Shown here piece after piece: positions 33,064 to 42,111 of a stretch of 64,000 nt of DNA. Within the stretch, counting starts at the first letter, position 1. Each line of letters starts with the position of its first letter. The notes below the pieces were generated by a model. It did no database searches. It was not told the DNA's origin and was given only the letters and a program-made list of their open reading frames with translations. The stretch comes from Chryseobacterium glaciei (GTDB lineage Bacteria > Bacteroidota > Bacteroidia > Flavobacteriales > Weeksellaceae), in contig NZ_CP015199.1 of the NCBI RefSeq assembly GCF_001648155.1, forward strand, positions 1,374,501 to 1,438,500, given 5' to 3'. A program made the translations under genes and the position numbers.

Positions 33064-33474
33064 TTATGCAGTAACAGTTCCTTTAAACGAAAGTGTTTTA
33101 GGAGTTTTGCTTTCGCTTGTTGTAACGTTAACCGTTTTCATGAATGGACCTGCAGCTGCAGCATTAAAACTAGCTTCTACAAATCCTTTTTTACCAGGAA
33201 GAATTGGAGTTTTAGTATAATCTGCTGTAGTACATCCACAAGACGGTGCTACATTTTCGATAACAATTGGCTTTTTAGATGTGTTTGTAAATTCGAATCT
33301 GATCAATTTTGGTTTTCCCTGAGGAATATTTCCAACGTCAATAGATTCTGATTTCCATGTGATATCAGCTTTAATTGTTCTCACAACAGGAGTTCCTTCA
33401 GCGGGAAATACATTTGCGTAAAATGGAGAACATGCTAACACTGCTAAAAGAGCTGTAATTTTTAAATTTTTCAT
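33064..33474 (-). CDS. Exported DUF1573 domain protein
   Basis: 136 residues with a signal peptide (cleavage near FYANV). The DUF1573 immunoglobulin-like domain has the typical FEFTNTSKKPIVIENVAPSCGCTTADYTKTPILPGKKG, given here in parts: FEFTNTSKKPIVIENV, then SCGCT, then LPGKKG. Such proteins are secreted in Bacteroidota; role unknown. It is a monocistronic gene with its own terminator. Confidence 0.88.
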   Translation of the reverse strand: MKNLKITALLAVLACSPFYANVFPAEGTPVVRTIKADITWKSESIDVGNIPQGKPKLIRFEFTNTSKKPIVIENVAPSCGCTTADYTKTPILPGKKGFVEASFNAAAAGPFMKTVNVTTSESKTPKTLSFKGTVTA

Positions 33475-33591
33475 GAGTATAAATTTTATTAATAGTTAAA
33501 TATAAAAAACAATTATTATTTTTTGATATAACAAATGTAAAGCTGATTGTTACTCCAACATGTTAACCGCTATCAAACATTTGTTAATAAG

Positions 33592-33624
33592 TTGTTAATG
33601 ATAAAAGATTAATAGATATTTTTG
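33592..33624 (+). promoter_or_regulatory. Promoter of the second kinase/regulator pair
   Basis: TTG (33592-33594), 22-base spacer, TATTTTTG (33617-33624), an exact TAnnTTTG box, 20 bases before the kinase start. Confidence 0.55.
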
Positions 33625-33643
33625 GATAATATTGCTTCACTAA

Positions 33644-34888
33644 ATGGAAATAAAGAAACTCAATATTATTATTACCCTCGGCTTTGTCGCTATTATCGGA
33701 ATTTTGATAGCCCAACTTCTATGGACAAGACAAGCCTATAATATTGAAGATGAAAAATTTAACCAAACCGTAAATATTGCTTTACTCGAAGTTGTGGAAA
33801 AATTGTCGGGAGGAAAAACTTCTTTTAGTGAAAATCCGGTTCAAAATATTTCCAACGACTATTATGTGGTTAATATCAATAATGAATTTCATCCCGAAGT
33901 ATTGGAATATTATCTGAAAACAGAATTCACACGTTTACAGATAAATACAGATTATGTTTACGCATTATACAATTGCCAAAGTGATAGAATGATGTATGGA
34001 AAATATGTTTCTAAGCATCAGGAAAGTCCGAATATGGCTATTAAATTTCCAAAACATAAAAATTTAGTCTATTATTTTTCTATACGCTTTCCGGATAAAA
34101 CTACGTATCTGATCAGTTCATTACGTTTTTGGTACGTGCTCACCTTTGCTCTTATTATCATTCTTTTGGTGTATGTTTATTCTATATATACCATTATTCA
34201 GCAAAAAAAATTCTCTGAACTGCAGCGAGATTTTATCAATAATATGACCCATGAGTTTAAAACTCCTCTTTCTTCTATACTTTTGGCTTCAGAAGCACTC
34301 ACGAAGCAACAACTCATAAAAGAAAACCCTAAGCTACAGACCTACACCTCTATCATCACCGATCAAGGCTATAAGCTTAATAATCATATTGAAAAAATAT
34401 TAAATATTGCTAAAAATGATGCTTCCGGACTGTCATTAAAACCTCAGAAAATCGTTTTATTGCCGTTTATTCAGGAAATTGCAGACACGATAAAACAAAA
34501 GAATGAAAATCTTTCTGTTGAAATAGAAATTGATAGCAATACGTCAATCATTGCCGATGAATTTCACTTTACAAATATCATTTATAATATTTTAGATAAT
34601 TCAATCAAGTACTGCGAAACGAAACCTACTATTAGAATTTCTTCCTTTAAAGATTCAAAAGGTTTATATTTAAAATTTAAAGATAATGGAATGGGAATTC
34701 CGCCTAAAAATATTCCTCATATTTTTGATAAATTTTACAGAGTAAATACAAAAAAAAGTGATGAGGTAAACGGTTTTGGATTAGGTTTATTTTACGTAAA
34801 AAAAATCGTTCAGCAACATAACTGGAAAATTTCAGTTGAAAACAATAAGGATGAAGGGATTACGATAACTCTATTTTTACCGTCTTAA
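33644..34888 (+). CDS. Membrane-bound sensor histidine kinase (HisKA type), second pair
   Basis: 414 residues. Transmembrane helices at about 9-28 and 164-186 frame a periplasmic region of about 135 residues. H box in NNMTHEFKTPLSSILLASEA near residue 205; ATPase motifs NILDNSIKYCE, DNGMGIPPKN, and GFGLGLFYVKKIVQQHNW. It has the same layout as the kinase at 27890, pointing to paralogy. It is followed 17 bases later by its regulator. Confidence 0.93.
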   Translation: MEIKKLNIIITLGFVAIIGILIAQLLWTRQAYNIEDEKFNQTVNIALLEVVEKLSGGKTSFSENPVQNISNDYYVVNINNEFHPEVLEYYLKTEFTRLQINTDYVYALYNCQSDRMMYGKYVSKHQESPNMAIKFPKHKNLVYYFSIRFPDKTTYLISSLRFWYVLTFALIIILLVYVYSIYTIIQQKKFSELQRDFINNMTHEFKTPLSSILLASEALTKQQLIKENPKLQTYTSIITDQGYKLNNHIEKILNIAKNDASGLSLKPQKIVLLPFIQEIADTIKQKNENLSVEIEIDSNTSIIADEFHFTNIIYNILDNSIKYCETKPTIRISSFKDSKGLYLKFKDNGMGIPPKNIPHIFDKFYRVNTKKSDEVNGFGLGLFYVKKIVQQHNWKISVENNKDEGITITLFLPS

Positions 34889-34905
34889 AAATATCAGTGC
34901 AAACC

Positions 34906-35586
34906 ATGGAAAAATCTAAAATTTTATATGCAGAAGATGACAATACAATCGCTTTCCTGATTCAGGATAGCTTGGAGAGTTATTATGATATAGATTGTTA
35001 TCCTGATGGAAAATCAGCGCTTGAAGCATTCAATAGCAAAAGTTTTGACATTTGTCTTTTAGATATTATGATGCCCGAACTCAACGGGTTTGAATTAGCA
35101 CAATTCATCCGCGATAAAAACTCTGAAATCCCCATTATTTTTATTTCTGCAAAAGCTTTAAAAGAAGACAGGATTAAAGGTTTGAAAATTGGCGCAGACG
35201 ATTATTTGGTAAAGCCTTTCAGTATTGAAGAACTCATTCTAAAAATTGAAGTTTTCTTAAAACGTTCAAAGAAAACAAGTACCACTACATCAAAATACAA
35301 AGTCGGAAAATATGACTTTGATCCTAAAAACTATACTTTACAAGATTCATTAAGCACGATTACTCTTACCCAAAGAGAGTCTGAACTGTTATTATATTTC
35401 ATCAACCATAAGAATAGTGTTGTAAAAAGACAAGACATCCTTAAAGCTATTTGGGGAGATGACGATTACTTTATGGGACGAAGTCTTGATGTATTTATTT
35501 CAAGATTGCGAAAATTATTGGCTGATGAACAAAATGTAATCATTGAAAATTTGCATGGAATAGGTTTTAGGTTTTCTGAAAAATAG
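34906..35586 (+). CDS. OmpR-family response regulator, second pair
   Basis: 226 residues from the ATG at 34906 (an in-frame GTG lies 9 bases earlier, but the ATG gives the normal MEKSKILYAEDD start). Receiver with phospho-Asp in CLLDIMMPELNGFELA and Lys in DDYLVKPFSIEEL. The winged helix has LTQRESELLLYF, DVFISRLRKLL and LHGIGFRF. Closely similar to the regulator at 29199. Confidence 0.94.
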   Translation: MEKSKILYAEDDNTIAFLIQDSLESYYDIDCYPDGKSALEAFNSKSFDICLLDIMMPELNGFELAQFIRDKNSEIPIIFISAKALKEDRIKGLKIGADDYLVKPFSIEELILKIEVFLKRSKKTSTTTSKYKVGKYDFDPKNYTLQDSLSTITLTQRESELLLYFINHKNSVVKRQDILKAIWGDDDYFMGRSLDVFISRLRKLLADEQNVIIENLHGIGFRFSEK

Positions 35587-35897
35587 TCTTTCAATAATTT
35601 ACTACATTTTCGTTTTATCTATAAACTTTGAAACTATTAAAATTTAACCGTAAAAGAGACAAAAGCTCTCTGCAGATTTAACCATTGTTTTATCATTATA
35701 AAGCAAAAGCCACTCAAAAGAATAAAAATCAAAGATTTTTTTTAAACTTATGTACTCTTATTAGCAGTTTAATAATTTACTTAAAACACTAAAGTGTTAA
35801 TCTTTTGTCTCTTTTGTGGTTAAAATAAACACTTTTTTTAAATAAATAATTATTCTTTGATTTTGATTACTTTTATCATTCGAAAATTTACTTATCC
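35587..35897. other. 311-base intergenic region before the GH92 gene
   Basis: It is mostly taken up by the inverted-repeat element at 35643-35824. The last 70 bases are AT-rich leader for the glycosidase. No gene is seen. Confidence 0.6.
35643..35824. repeat. 182-base element with 23-base terminal inverted repeats
   Basis: Left arm 35643-35665 begins TTTAACCGTAAAAGAGAC; right arm 35802-35824 is its complement with two mismatches. The inside (about 136 bases) is AT-rich, without an open frame, and has a small palindrome ACACTAAAGTGT (35786-35797). The layout is MITE-like, but no target-site duplication is evident. Confidence 0.6.
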
Positions 35898-38195
35898 ATG
35901 AAAAATTCGGGAACTTCTGTTTTTCTATTATTTTTATTATTTAGTTTAAATCTTAAAGCTCAACAATTCGAAAAGCTCTATCAATATGTCAATCCATTAA
36001 TTGGAACTGAAAAAATGGGGCATACCTATCCCGGAGCAACCGCACCTTTTGGAGCAATCCAATTAAGCCCTGAAACAGATACAATTTCTTATGAACTCAA
36101 CGGAAAATACAACGGTGATGTCTATAAATATTGTGCCGGATATCGTTACGAAGACAAAACAATTGTTGGTTTCAGTTCAACCCATTTTAGTGGAACGGGA
36201 CATTCTGATTTAGGAGATTTTCTTATCATGCCAACGGTTGGGAAATTACAATTGAATCCCGGAACTGCTTCAAATCCTGAAAGTGGATACCGAAGTAGAT
36301 TCTCCCATCAAAACGAGAAAGCAGAAGCAGGATATTATAAAGTAAAACTTGACGATCATAATATTTTAGCTGAATTAACAGCTACAACCAGAGTTGGAGT
36401 TCATCGCTACACATTCCCTAAGTCTGACCAAGCTTATATTATTTTAGACTTGATGGCTGGAATTTACAATTATGAGGGTAAAAATGTCTGGACATATGTT
36501 CGAGTAGAAAACGGAAATACCATTACAGGTTACCGACAAACCAATGGTTGGGCAAGAACAAGAACCGTTTATTTTGCCATGAAATTTTCAAAACCATTTA
36601 AATCTTATGGCCAGAAAAATTATGATGGAAAACAGGTTTACAATGGTTTTTGGAGAAAATTTGACCAAACTAAAAACTTTCCGGAGATCGCTGGAAAGAA
36701 TCTGAAAATGTATTTTGATTTTGATACGAATGAAAATGAAGCCATTGAAGTTAAATTAGCTATTTCACCTGTAAGTCAAGTGAATGCATTAGAAAATTTA
36801 GAAAAGGAAGTTGGTAATTTATCTTTTGATGAGATAAAAGCAAAAACTCAGGAAAATTGGAATAAAGAATTAAATAAAATTATCATCAAAGGTTCTGAAA
36901 ACGAAAAGATAAATTTCTATACCGCGATGTACCATACGTTTATCAACCCGACAACCTATACAGATGTTAACGGAGAGTACAAAGGTTTAGACCAAAACAT
37001 TCATAAAGCGGAAGGTTTTACTAATTATACTACCTTCTCGATTTGGGATACGTATCGTGCGCTTCATCCATTTTTTAACATTATTCAACCTAAAAGAAAT
37101 GGAGATATGGTAAAGTCGATGATGGCTCATTACGATCAATTTTCAATGAAAATGTTGCCGATTTGGTCTCATTATGCGAATGATAATTGGTGTATGAGTG
37201 GTTATCACAGCGTGAGCGTGGTTGCCGATGCCATTATTAAAGGAAATTATAACGGTGATGCAAAAGCTGCCTTAATGGCTTGCGTTGAAACAGCCAACAA
37301 AAGGGATTACGAAGGCATCGGGCAATATATTGATTTGGGATATATTCCTGCAGAAAAAAGTGGAACTTCCGTTTCCAATACGTTAGAATATGCTTATGAT
37401 GATTGGGCGATTGCTCAATTGGCGAAACATTTAGGGGAAACAGAAATCTACAACCAATTCATTAAACGTTCTGAAAACTGGAAAAACAATTTTGATAAAA
37501 CCATCGGATTTATGCGGCCCCGTTTAGCAGATGGAAGTTTCAAGAAAGATTTTAATGCATTAAGCACTCACGGACAAGGTTTTATTGAAGGAAATTCGTG
37601 GAATTACAGTTTCTTTGTTCCTCAAAATCCGGATGAATTAATTAAAATGATGGGCGGAAAGAAAAAATTCGCTTCAAAATTAGATGAGTTATTCACAATG
37701 CATTTGCCTGACGAGTTTTTTGCAGACACAGAAGATATTACAAGAGAAGGAATTATTGGCGGATACGTTCACGGAAATGAACCGGCTCATCATGTTGCCT
37801 ATTTTTACAATTGGGCAGGGCAACCTTGGAAAACTCAGGCTCAGATTAGAAGAATTTTAGAAATGCAATACAAAGCCACTCCCGATGGATTGGGCGGAAA
37901 TGATGATACCGGACAAATGAGTGCTTGGTATATTTTGAGTTCGCTTGGTTTTTATCCTGTCGCTCCGGGTTCGGAAGATTATGCGATTGGAAGTCCAGCG
38001 ATTGATAATGCTATTTTAAATTTAGAAAATGAAAAAACTTTTGAAATTGAAGCGATCAATCAAAGTCCGAAAAATGTATATGTTGAAAAAATTCTTCTCA
38101 ATGGAAAAGAAATAAAAAACTTTACATTGAAACATTCTGATATTATGAATGGTGGGAAATTGAGTTTTTATATGAATTCTAAAGCTAGGAAATAA
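35898..38195 (+). CDS. GH92 family glycoside hydrolase (exo-alpha-mannosidase-like), exported
   Basis: 765 residues with a signal peptide (cleavage near LKAQQ). The N-terminal beta-sandwich begins YVNPLIGTEKMGHTYPGATAPFG, the hallmark of GH92. The catalytic (alpha/alpha)6 domain has FSIWDTYRALHPFF, GYIPAEKSGTSVSNTLEYAYDDW-type segments and GNEPAHHVAYFYNWAGQPW, and GGNDDTGQMSAWYILSSLG near the C-terminus. These enzymes are calcium-dependent and trim alpha-mannose from glycans in the periplasm. No SusC/D pair is nearby. Confidence 0.93.
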   Translation: MKNSGTSVFLLFLLFSLNLKAQQFEKLYQYVNPLIGTEKMGHTYPGATAPFGAIQLSPETDTISYELNGKYNGDVYKYCAGYRYEDKTIVGFSSTHFSGTGHSDLGDFLIMPTVGKLQLNPGTASNPESGYRSRFSHQNEKAEAGYYKVKLDDHNILAELTATTRVGVHRYTFPKSDQAYIILDLMAGIYNYEGKNVWTYVRVENGNTITGYRQTNGWARTRTVYFAMKFSKPFKSYGQKNYDGKQVYNGFWRKFDQTKNFPEIAGKNLKMYFDFDTNENEAIEVKLAISPVSQVNALENLEKEVGNLSFDEIKAKTQENWNKELNKIIIKGSENEKINFYTAMYHTFINPTTYTDVNGEYKGLDQNIHKAEGFTNYTTFSIWDTYRALHPFFNIIQPKRNGDMVKSMMAHYDQFSMKMLPIWSHYANDNWCMSGYHSVSVVADAIIKGNYNGDAKAALMACVETANKRDYEGIGQYIDLGYIPAEKSGTSVSNTLEYAYDDWAIAQLAKHLGETEIYNQFIKRSENWKNNFDKTIGFMRPRLADGSFKKDFNALSTHGQGFIEGNSWNYSFFVPQNPDELIKMMGGKKKFASKLDELFTMHLPDEFFADTEDITREGIIGGYVHGNEPAHHVAYFYNWAGQPWKTQAQIRRILEMQYKATPDGLGGNDDTGQMSAWYILSSLGFYPVAPGSEDYAIGSPAIDNAILNLENEKTFEIEAINQSPKNVYVEKILLNGKEIKNFTLKHSDIMNGGKLSFYMNSKARK

Positions 38196-38382
38196 TACTT
38201 AAACACAAATTACTCTAATGTTTTGCACTAATTTTCACAAATAAAACTCGTAATACTGTCATTCGGAACGAAATTAGATTAAAATTCATTCATCCGTAAT
38301 TTGAATACGACAATCATGGTTTTGCATACATCAGATTCTTAATTTCTGTTCAATTTTGTATTATAAAATCAACAACAAGAAT

Positions 38383-39384
38383 ATGGACAAAGTAAAATTA
38401 GGAAATCAAGGATTAATAATCCCCAATATAGGTTTGGGATGCATGGGAATGACAGGTTTTGGTGATGCCGATATGTATGGTAAAACCGATGAAAAAGAAG
38501 CTATCGCAACAATTCACCGTTCTTTAGAATTGGGAGGTAATTTTCTGGACACCGCGGATTTGTATGGCCCTTTCAAAAATGAACAATTAATTGCAAAAGC
38601 TATTGAAGGTAATCGAGATCAATATATTATCGCAACAAAATTCGGATGGGAAATTGATGATAATGAACAAATTACTTGGAAAATCAACGGAACGAAAGAT
38701 TATGTGAAAAAATCTGTAGAACGGTCTCTTAAAAATCTAAAAACGGATTACATCGATTTGTATTATATGCACCGTCTCGATAAAAACACCCCAATTGAAG
38801 AAACAGTAGAAGCAATGGCTGAATTGGTGAAAGAGGGAAAAATCGGATATATTGGTTTATCTGAAGTCTCTTCTGAGACTGTGAAAAAAGCGCATGCCGT
38901 TCATCCAATTTCGGCAGTGCAAAGTGAATTTTCTCTTTTTGAAAGAACAGTAGAAGAAAAAGGAGTAATCAAAACGTTGAATGAATTGGGAATTGGTTTC
39001 GTTGCCTATTCACCTTTGGGAAGAGGATTTTTATCCGGACAGATTCGTTCTATTGATGATTTGCCTGAAAATGATTTCCGAAGAGGAATTCCGCGTTTTC
39101 AAGGGGAACATTTTCATAAAAATATTGAATTGGTAGAAGCGATTGAAAATCTGGCAAAGGAAAACGAAATTACCTCTTCCCAATTAGCATTAGTTTGGAT
39201 TATTAGCAAAGGAATTATTCCAATTCCGGGAACGAAACGTAGAAAATATGTAGAACAAAATATTGAAGCAAGTAAAATTGTGCTAAGTGAAGTTGATCTA
39301 CAAAAACTGGAAAGTATTGTACCGTTGGGGACAGATACCGGAGCAACGTATGACGAATTCGGAATGGGACTTTTGGATTATTAA
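38383..39384 (+). CDS. Aldo/keto reductase
   Basis: 333 residues, a TIM-barrel NADPH oxidoreductase. The active-site set is Asp and Tyr in NFLDTADLYGP, Lys in YIIATKFGW and His in DLYYMHRLD; the cofactor region has IPIPGTKRRKYVEQNI near the end. The frame opens at a TTG nine codons upstream, but the ATG at 38383 begins MDKVKLGNQGL as in homologues. It is followed by an AraC-type regulator on the same strand that may control it. The substrate is unknown. Confidence 0.92.
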   Translation: MDKVKLGNQGLIIPNIGLGCMGMTGFGDADMYGKTDEKEAIATIHRSLELGGNFLDTADLYGPFKNEQLIAKAIEGNRDQYIIATKFGWEIDDNEQITWKINGTKDYVKKSVERSLKNLKTDYIDLYYMHRLDKNTPIEETVEAMAELVKEGKIGYIGLSEVSSETVKKAHAVHPISAVQSEFSLFERTVEEKGVIKTLNELGIGFVAYSPLGRGFLSGQIRSIDDLPENDFRRGIPRFQGEHFHKNIELVEAIENLAKENEITSSQLALVWIISKGIIPIPGTKRRKYVEQNIEASKIVLSEVDLQKLESIVPLGTDTGATYDEFGMGLLDY

Positions 39385-39411
39385 TTTGTAATTTTGATAG
39401 GTTAGAAACTC

Positions 39412-39444
39412 AAACCTAACAGGTTTTTGAAACCTGTTAGGTTT
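39412..39444. repeat. REP-like hairpin, distant copy with compensatory change
   Basis: 15-base arms AAACCTAACAGGTTT (39412-39426) and the complement (39430-39444), loop TTG. Compared with the copies at 3198 and 3839, one G in the left arm is A and the paired C in the right arm is T, so the stem stays perfect. Confidence 0.8.
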
Positions 39445-39451
39445 TATGACA

Positions 39452-39538
39452 CAATACGATCTCAGCCCGACTTGAACGGAAATCCTTTTGTGAGGAACGA
39501 ACAAAAGATTGGGAGTGGAAGGCGGATAAAGCTGCCCA
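39452..39538 (+). ncRNA. Structured non-coding element, copy 2 (Flavo-1-like candidate)
   Basis: The outer stem pairs CAGC/CCG (39463-39469) with CGG-ATAAA-GCTG (39523-39534), leaving a bulge like that of copy 1. The inner stem AATC-TTTTGT / ACAAAA-GATT surrounds GAGGAACGA. Edge motifs AGCCC-GA-TTGAA and GAGTGGAAGGCGG match 32869-32995. It ends about 28 bases before the AraC start, so it could be a leader or a separate RNA. Confidence 0.5.
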
Positions 39539-39565
39539 AATTATTATTAAAAAAGTTTAAAAATT

Positions 39566-40462
39566 ATGAACACTATACAATCTATTTCGGCATTTCACAG
39601 GTTGCTTTCACTTCCCGAACCTAAGCATCCGATGGTAAGTGTCATTAACCTTCATGAAAGCGTTTTTATTGAAGACGATGTCTGGAAAGGCTTTGTAAGC
39701 AGATATTATTGTGTTGCCCTGAAACGAAATGCGAAAGGAAAGATAAAATACGGTCAGCAACATTATGATTATGATAAGGGTGTTTTGAGTTTTACGGCAC
39801 CCAATCAGGTTCAGTATTTGGATTTGCAGACGATGGATTGTGAAAACACCGGTTATCTGCTGATTTTTCACGAAGATTTTTTGTTGAAACATTCGTTAGC
39901 AAAGACTATTTCTTCTTATGGATTTTTCTCGTATGCAGTGAATGAAGCCCTTCATTTATCTGAAGATGAAGAGAATGATTTGCTTGAAATCATGAATAAA
40001 ATTGATAAAGAATGTCTGCATATCGACCATCATACGCAGGAAATTATCTTATCACAAATTGAATTATTACTGAATTATTCGAAACGATTTTACGAAAGAC
40101 AATTCATCACCCGAAAAAGTGGAAGTCATCAGCTTCTAACTAAATTTGAATCTTTTTTGAATGATTATTTTGATAAAGAATCTTCTGATAAAGGACTTTT
40201 AACTGTTCATCAAATTGCCGAGGCAATGAATCTTTCTGCGAATTATTTAAGTGATCTTTTGCGGGTTCATACGGGACAAAATACACAACAGCATATTCAC
40301 GAAAAGCTGATTAGTAAAGCAAAGGAAAAGCTTTCGACTACTGAACTTTCGGTAAGCGAAATTGCTTATGAATTGGGATTTGAGCATTCGCAGTCTTTTT
40401 CTACTTTATTTAAAAAGAAAACGAATATGTCGCCTTTGGAATTTAGGCAGTCTTTTAATTAA
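39566..40462 (+). CDS. AraC-family transcriptional regulator
   Basis: 298 residues. An N-terminal cupin-like sensing region (about 20-190) is followed by the C-terminal AraC double helix-turn-helix: first QIAEAMNLSANYLSDLLRVHTG, second VSEIAYELGFEHSQSFSTLFKKKTNMSP. It probably regulates the aldo/keto reductase upstream, as is common for this pair in flavobacteria; the target is inferred. Confidence 0.92.
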   Translation: MNTIQSISAFHRLLSLPEPKHPMVSVINLHESVFIEDDVWKGFVSRYYCVALKRNAKGKIKYGQQHYDYDKGVLSFTAPNQVQYLDLQTMDCENTGYLLIFHEDFLLKHSLAKTISSYGFFSYAVNEALHLSEDEENDLLEIMNKIDKECLHIDHHTQEIILSQIELLLNYSKRFYERQFITRKSGSHQLLTKFESFLNDYFDKESSDKGLLTVHQIAEAMNLSANYLSDLLRVHTGQNTQQHIHEKLISKAKEKLSTTELSVSEIAYELGFEHSQSFSTLFKKKTNMSPLEFRQSFN

Positions 40463-40463
40463 G

Positions 40464-40528
40464 TCTCCCACAGATTTCTCAGATGATTGCGTTTAAATAT
40501 CTGCGTTATCTGCAAAATCTGTGAGAGA
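40464..40528. repeat. Palindromic intergenic repeat (CACAGATTT family)
   Basis: Left arm TCTCCCACAGATTT (40464-40477) and right arm AAATCTGTGAGAGA (40515-40528), pairing with one mismatch. It starts directly after the AraC gene stop. From memory a similar repeat is widespread between genes of flavobacteria. Confidence 0.55.
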
Positions 40529-40539
40529 AAAATTATGTT

Positions 40540-40553
40540 TTGGCTAAAGCCAA
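40540..40553. repeat. GGCTAAAGCC hairpin
   Basis: Short palindrome TTGGCT-AA-AGCCAA with T-rich flanks. The hairpin at 40574-40591 has the same CT-AA-AG centre. Confidence 0.5.
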
Positions 40554-40573
40554 TTTTGAATATTAAATAAAAA

Positions 40574-40591
40574 AGTGGACTAAAGCCCACT
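40574..40591 (-). terminator. Terminator of the dihydroorotase gene (GGACTAAAGCCC hairpin)
   Basis: Read on the minus strand: AGTGGGCT-TT-AGTCCACT then six T, 29 bases after the gene stop. One mismatch in the stem. It belongs to the same hairpin family as 40540-40553. Confidence 0.7.
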
Positions 40592-40619
40592 CCTATTGAT
40601 ATAATTAGTTTGTTATATT

Positions 40620-41957
40620 TTATTCCTGAACTTCAAAAAGCAAACGCTCCCCGAATTTTTGGTCATTAATTTTTCCGTTATCGTAAACCAGATTTCCGTT
40701 AACAAAAGTGTGGGTAACTTTAGAATGGAAATTCGTTCCTTCCAGCGGGCTCCAACCGCATTTGTAAAGGATATTTTCTTTGGCAACTGTCCAGTTTTCA
40801 TTTAAATCAACCAAAACTAAATCAGCTTTATACCCTTCTCTTACGAAACCTCTTTTCTCAACTCTGAAAAGAATCGCAGGATTGTGAGACATTTTTTCAA
40901 CGATTTTTTCTAAAGAAATTTTTCCGTTGATATAGTTTTCCAGCATCACAACCAGAGAATGTTGAACTAAAGGCGCTCCCGAAGGACATTTTGTGTAGAC
41001 ATTTTGCTTTTCTTCCCAAGTGTGAGGAGCGTGGTCTGTTGCGATCACATCAATCCTGTCGTCCAGCAAAGCTTCCCAAAGTGCATCTTTGTCTTTTTGC
41101 ATTTTTACGGCAGGATTCCATTTGATTAATCCGCCTTTTGTATCGTAATCTTCATTGGTGAACGTCAAGTGATGTACACAAACTTCTGCCGTTATTTTTT
41201 TATCTTTTAAAGGAATATCATTTCTGAAAAGTTCCATTTCTTTTGCAGTTGAAAGATGGAAAACGTGAAGTCTTGCTCCTGTTTTTTGTGCTAATTCAAT
41301 TGCTTTTGATGAAGATTTATAACAAGCTTCCTCACTTCTGATCAAATGATGGAATTTCACGGGAATATCTTCACCATACTCATCCATATATTTCTGAGTA
41401 TTTGCTCTTATCGTCGCTTCATCTTCACAATGAACAGCGATCAGCATTTTTGTATTGCTGAAAATATTTTCCAATGTTTCAGGATTATCGACCAACATAT
41501 TTCCTGTAGAAGATCCTAAAAACAACTTAATTCCGGGAACATTTCTTGGATTTGTTTTCAAAACTTCTTCCAAATTATCATTGGTTCCGCCCATCATAAA
41601 GCCATAATTCGCATATGCTTTTTGAGAACCTATTTCATATTTATTCGCCAATAATTCCTGCGTAACAGCATTCGGAACTGTGTTTGGCTGATCAATAAAA
41701 CTTGTAATTCCGCCTGCGATGGCAGCACGAGATTCGGTTTCAATATCGCCTTTGTGAGTCAGTCCCGGATCACGGAAATGCACCTGATCATCAATAACTC
41801 CCGGCAAAAGATATTTTCCTTCACCCTCAATAATTTGATCTGCTTCTTCCGAGATATTGGAATCTATTTTAGATATTAAATCATTTTCAATTAAAATATC
41901 ACCTTCAAAGATCTGGCCTTCGTTAACGATTTTTACATTTTTGATTAAGGTCTTCAT
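40620..41957 (-). CDS. pyrC: Dihydroorotase
   Basis: 445 residues, amidohydrolase fold. Metal-site motifs are DDQVHFRDPGLTHKGD near residue 56, HVFHLSTAKE near 235 and TDHAPHTWEEKQ near 305. It closes carbamoyl-aspartate to dihydroorotate in pyrimidine synthesis. Flavobacterial dihydroorotases of this class I type share the HFRDPG motif. Allantoinase is the main alternative, but the motif and length favour dihydroorotase. Confidence 0.88.
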   Translation of the reverse strand: MKTLIKNVKIVNEGQIFEGDILIENDLISKIDSNISEEADQIIEGEGKYLLPGVIDDQVHFRDPGLTHKGDIETESRAAIAGGITSFIDQPNTVPNAVTQELLANKYEIGSQKAYANYGFMMGGTNDNLEEVLKTNPRNVPGIKLFLGSSTGNMLVDNPETLENIFSNTKMLIAVHCEDEATIRANTQKYMDEYGEDIPVKFHHLIRSEEACYKSSSKAIELAQKTGARLHVFHLSTAKEMELFRNDIPLKDKKITAEVCVHHLTFTNEDYDTKGGLIKWNPAVKMQKDKDALWEALLDDRIDVIATDHAPHTWEEKQNVYTKCPSGAPLVQHSLVVMLENYINGKISLEKIVEKMSHNPAILFRVEKRGFVREGYKADLVLVDLNENWTVAKENILYKCGWSPLEGTNFHSKVTHTFVNGNLVYDNGKINDQKFGERLLFEVQE

Positions 41958-42086
41958 TTATTTTTTAGATATTAGATTTAAGGAATTATATTTAAAATAC
42001 TAATTGTTATATTTCAAGTATAAAAGCAAAATTAAGGTTTATGAATGAATTTTAAGATCGTTCACAAAAATCTATTTCTAAATATT

Positions 42087-42094
42087 TACATTTG
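42087..42094 (+). promoter_or_regulatory. -7 box of the flippase gene
   Basis: TACATTTG matches TAnnTTTG and places the transcription start about 10 bases before the TTG start codon at 42112, which supports that unusual start. Confidence 0.5.
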
Positions 42095-42111
42095 CAGAAA
42101 AAATTTCGACA

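Noticed and set aside
38196..38382. Possible copy of the GTCATTC palindromic repeat near 38258
   Set aside because: Only the left end is recognisable and the right end is too diverged to support an element.
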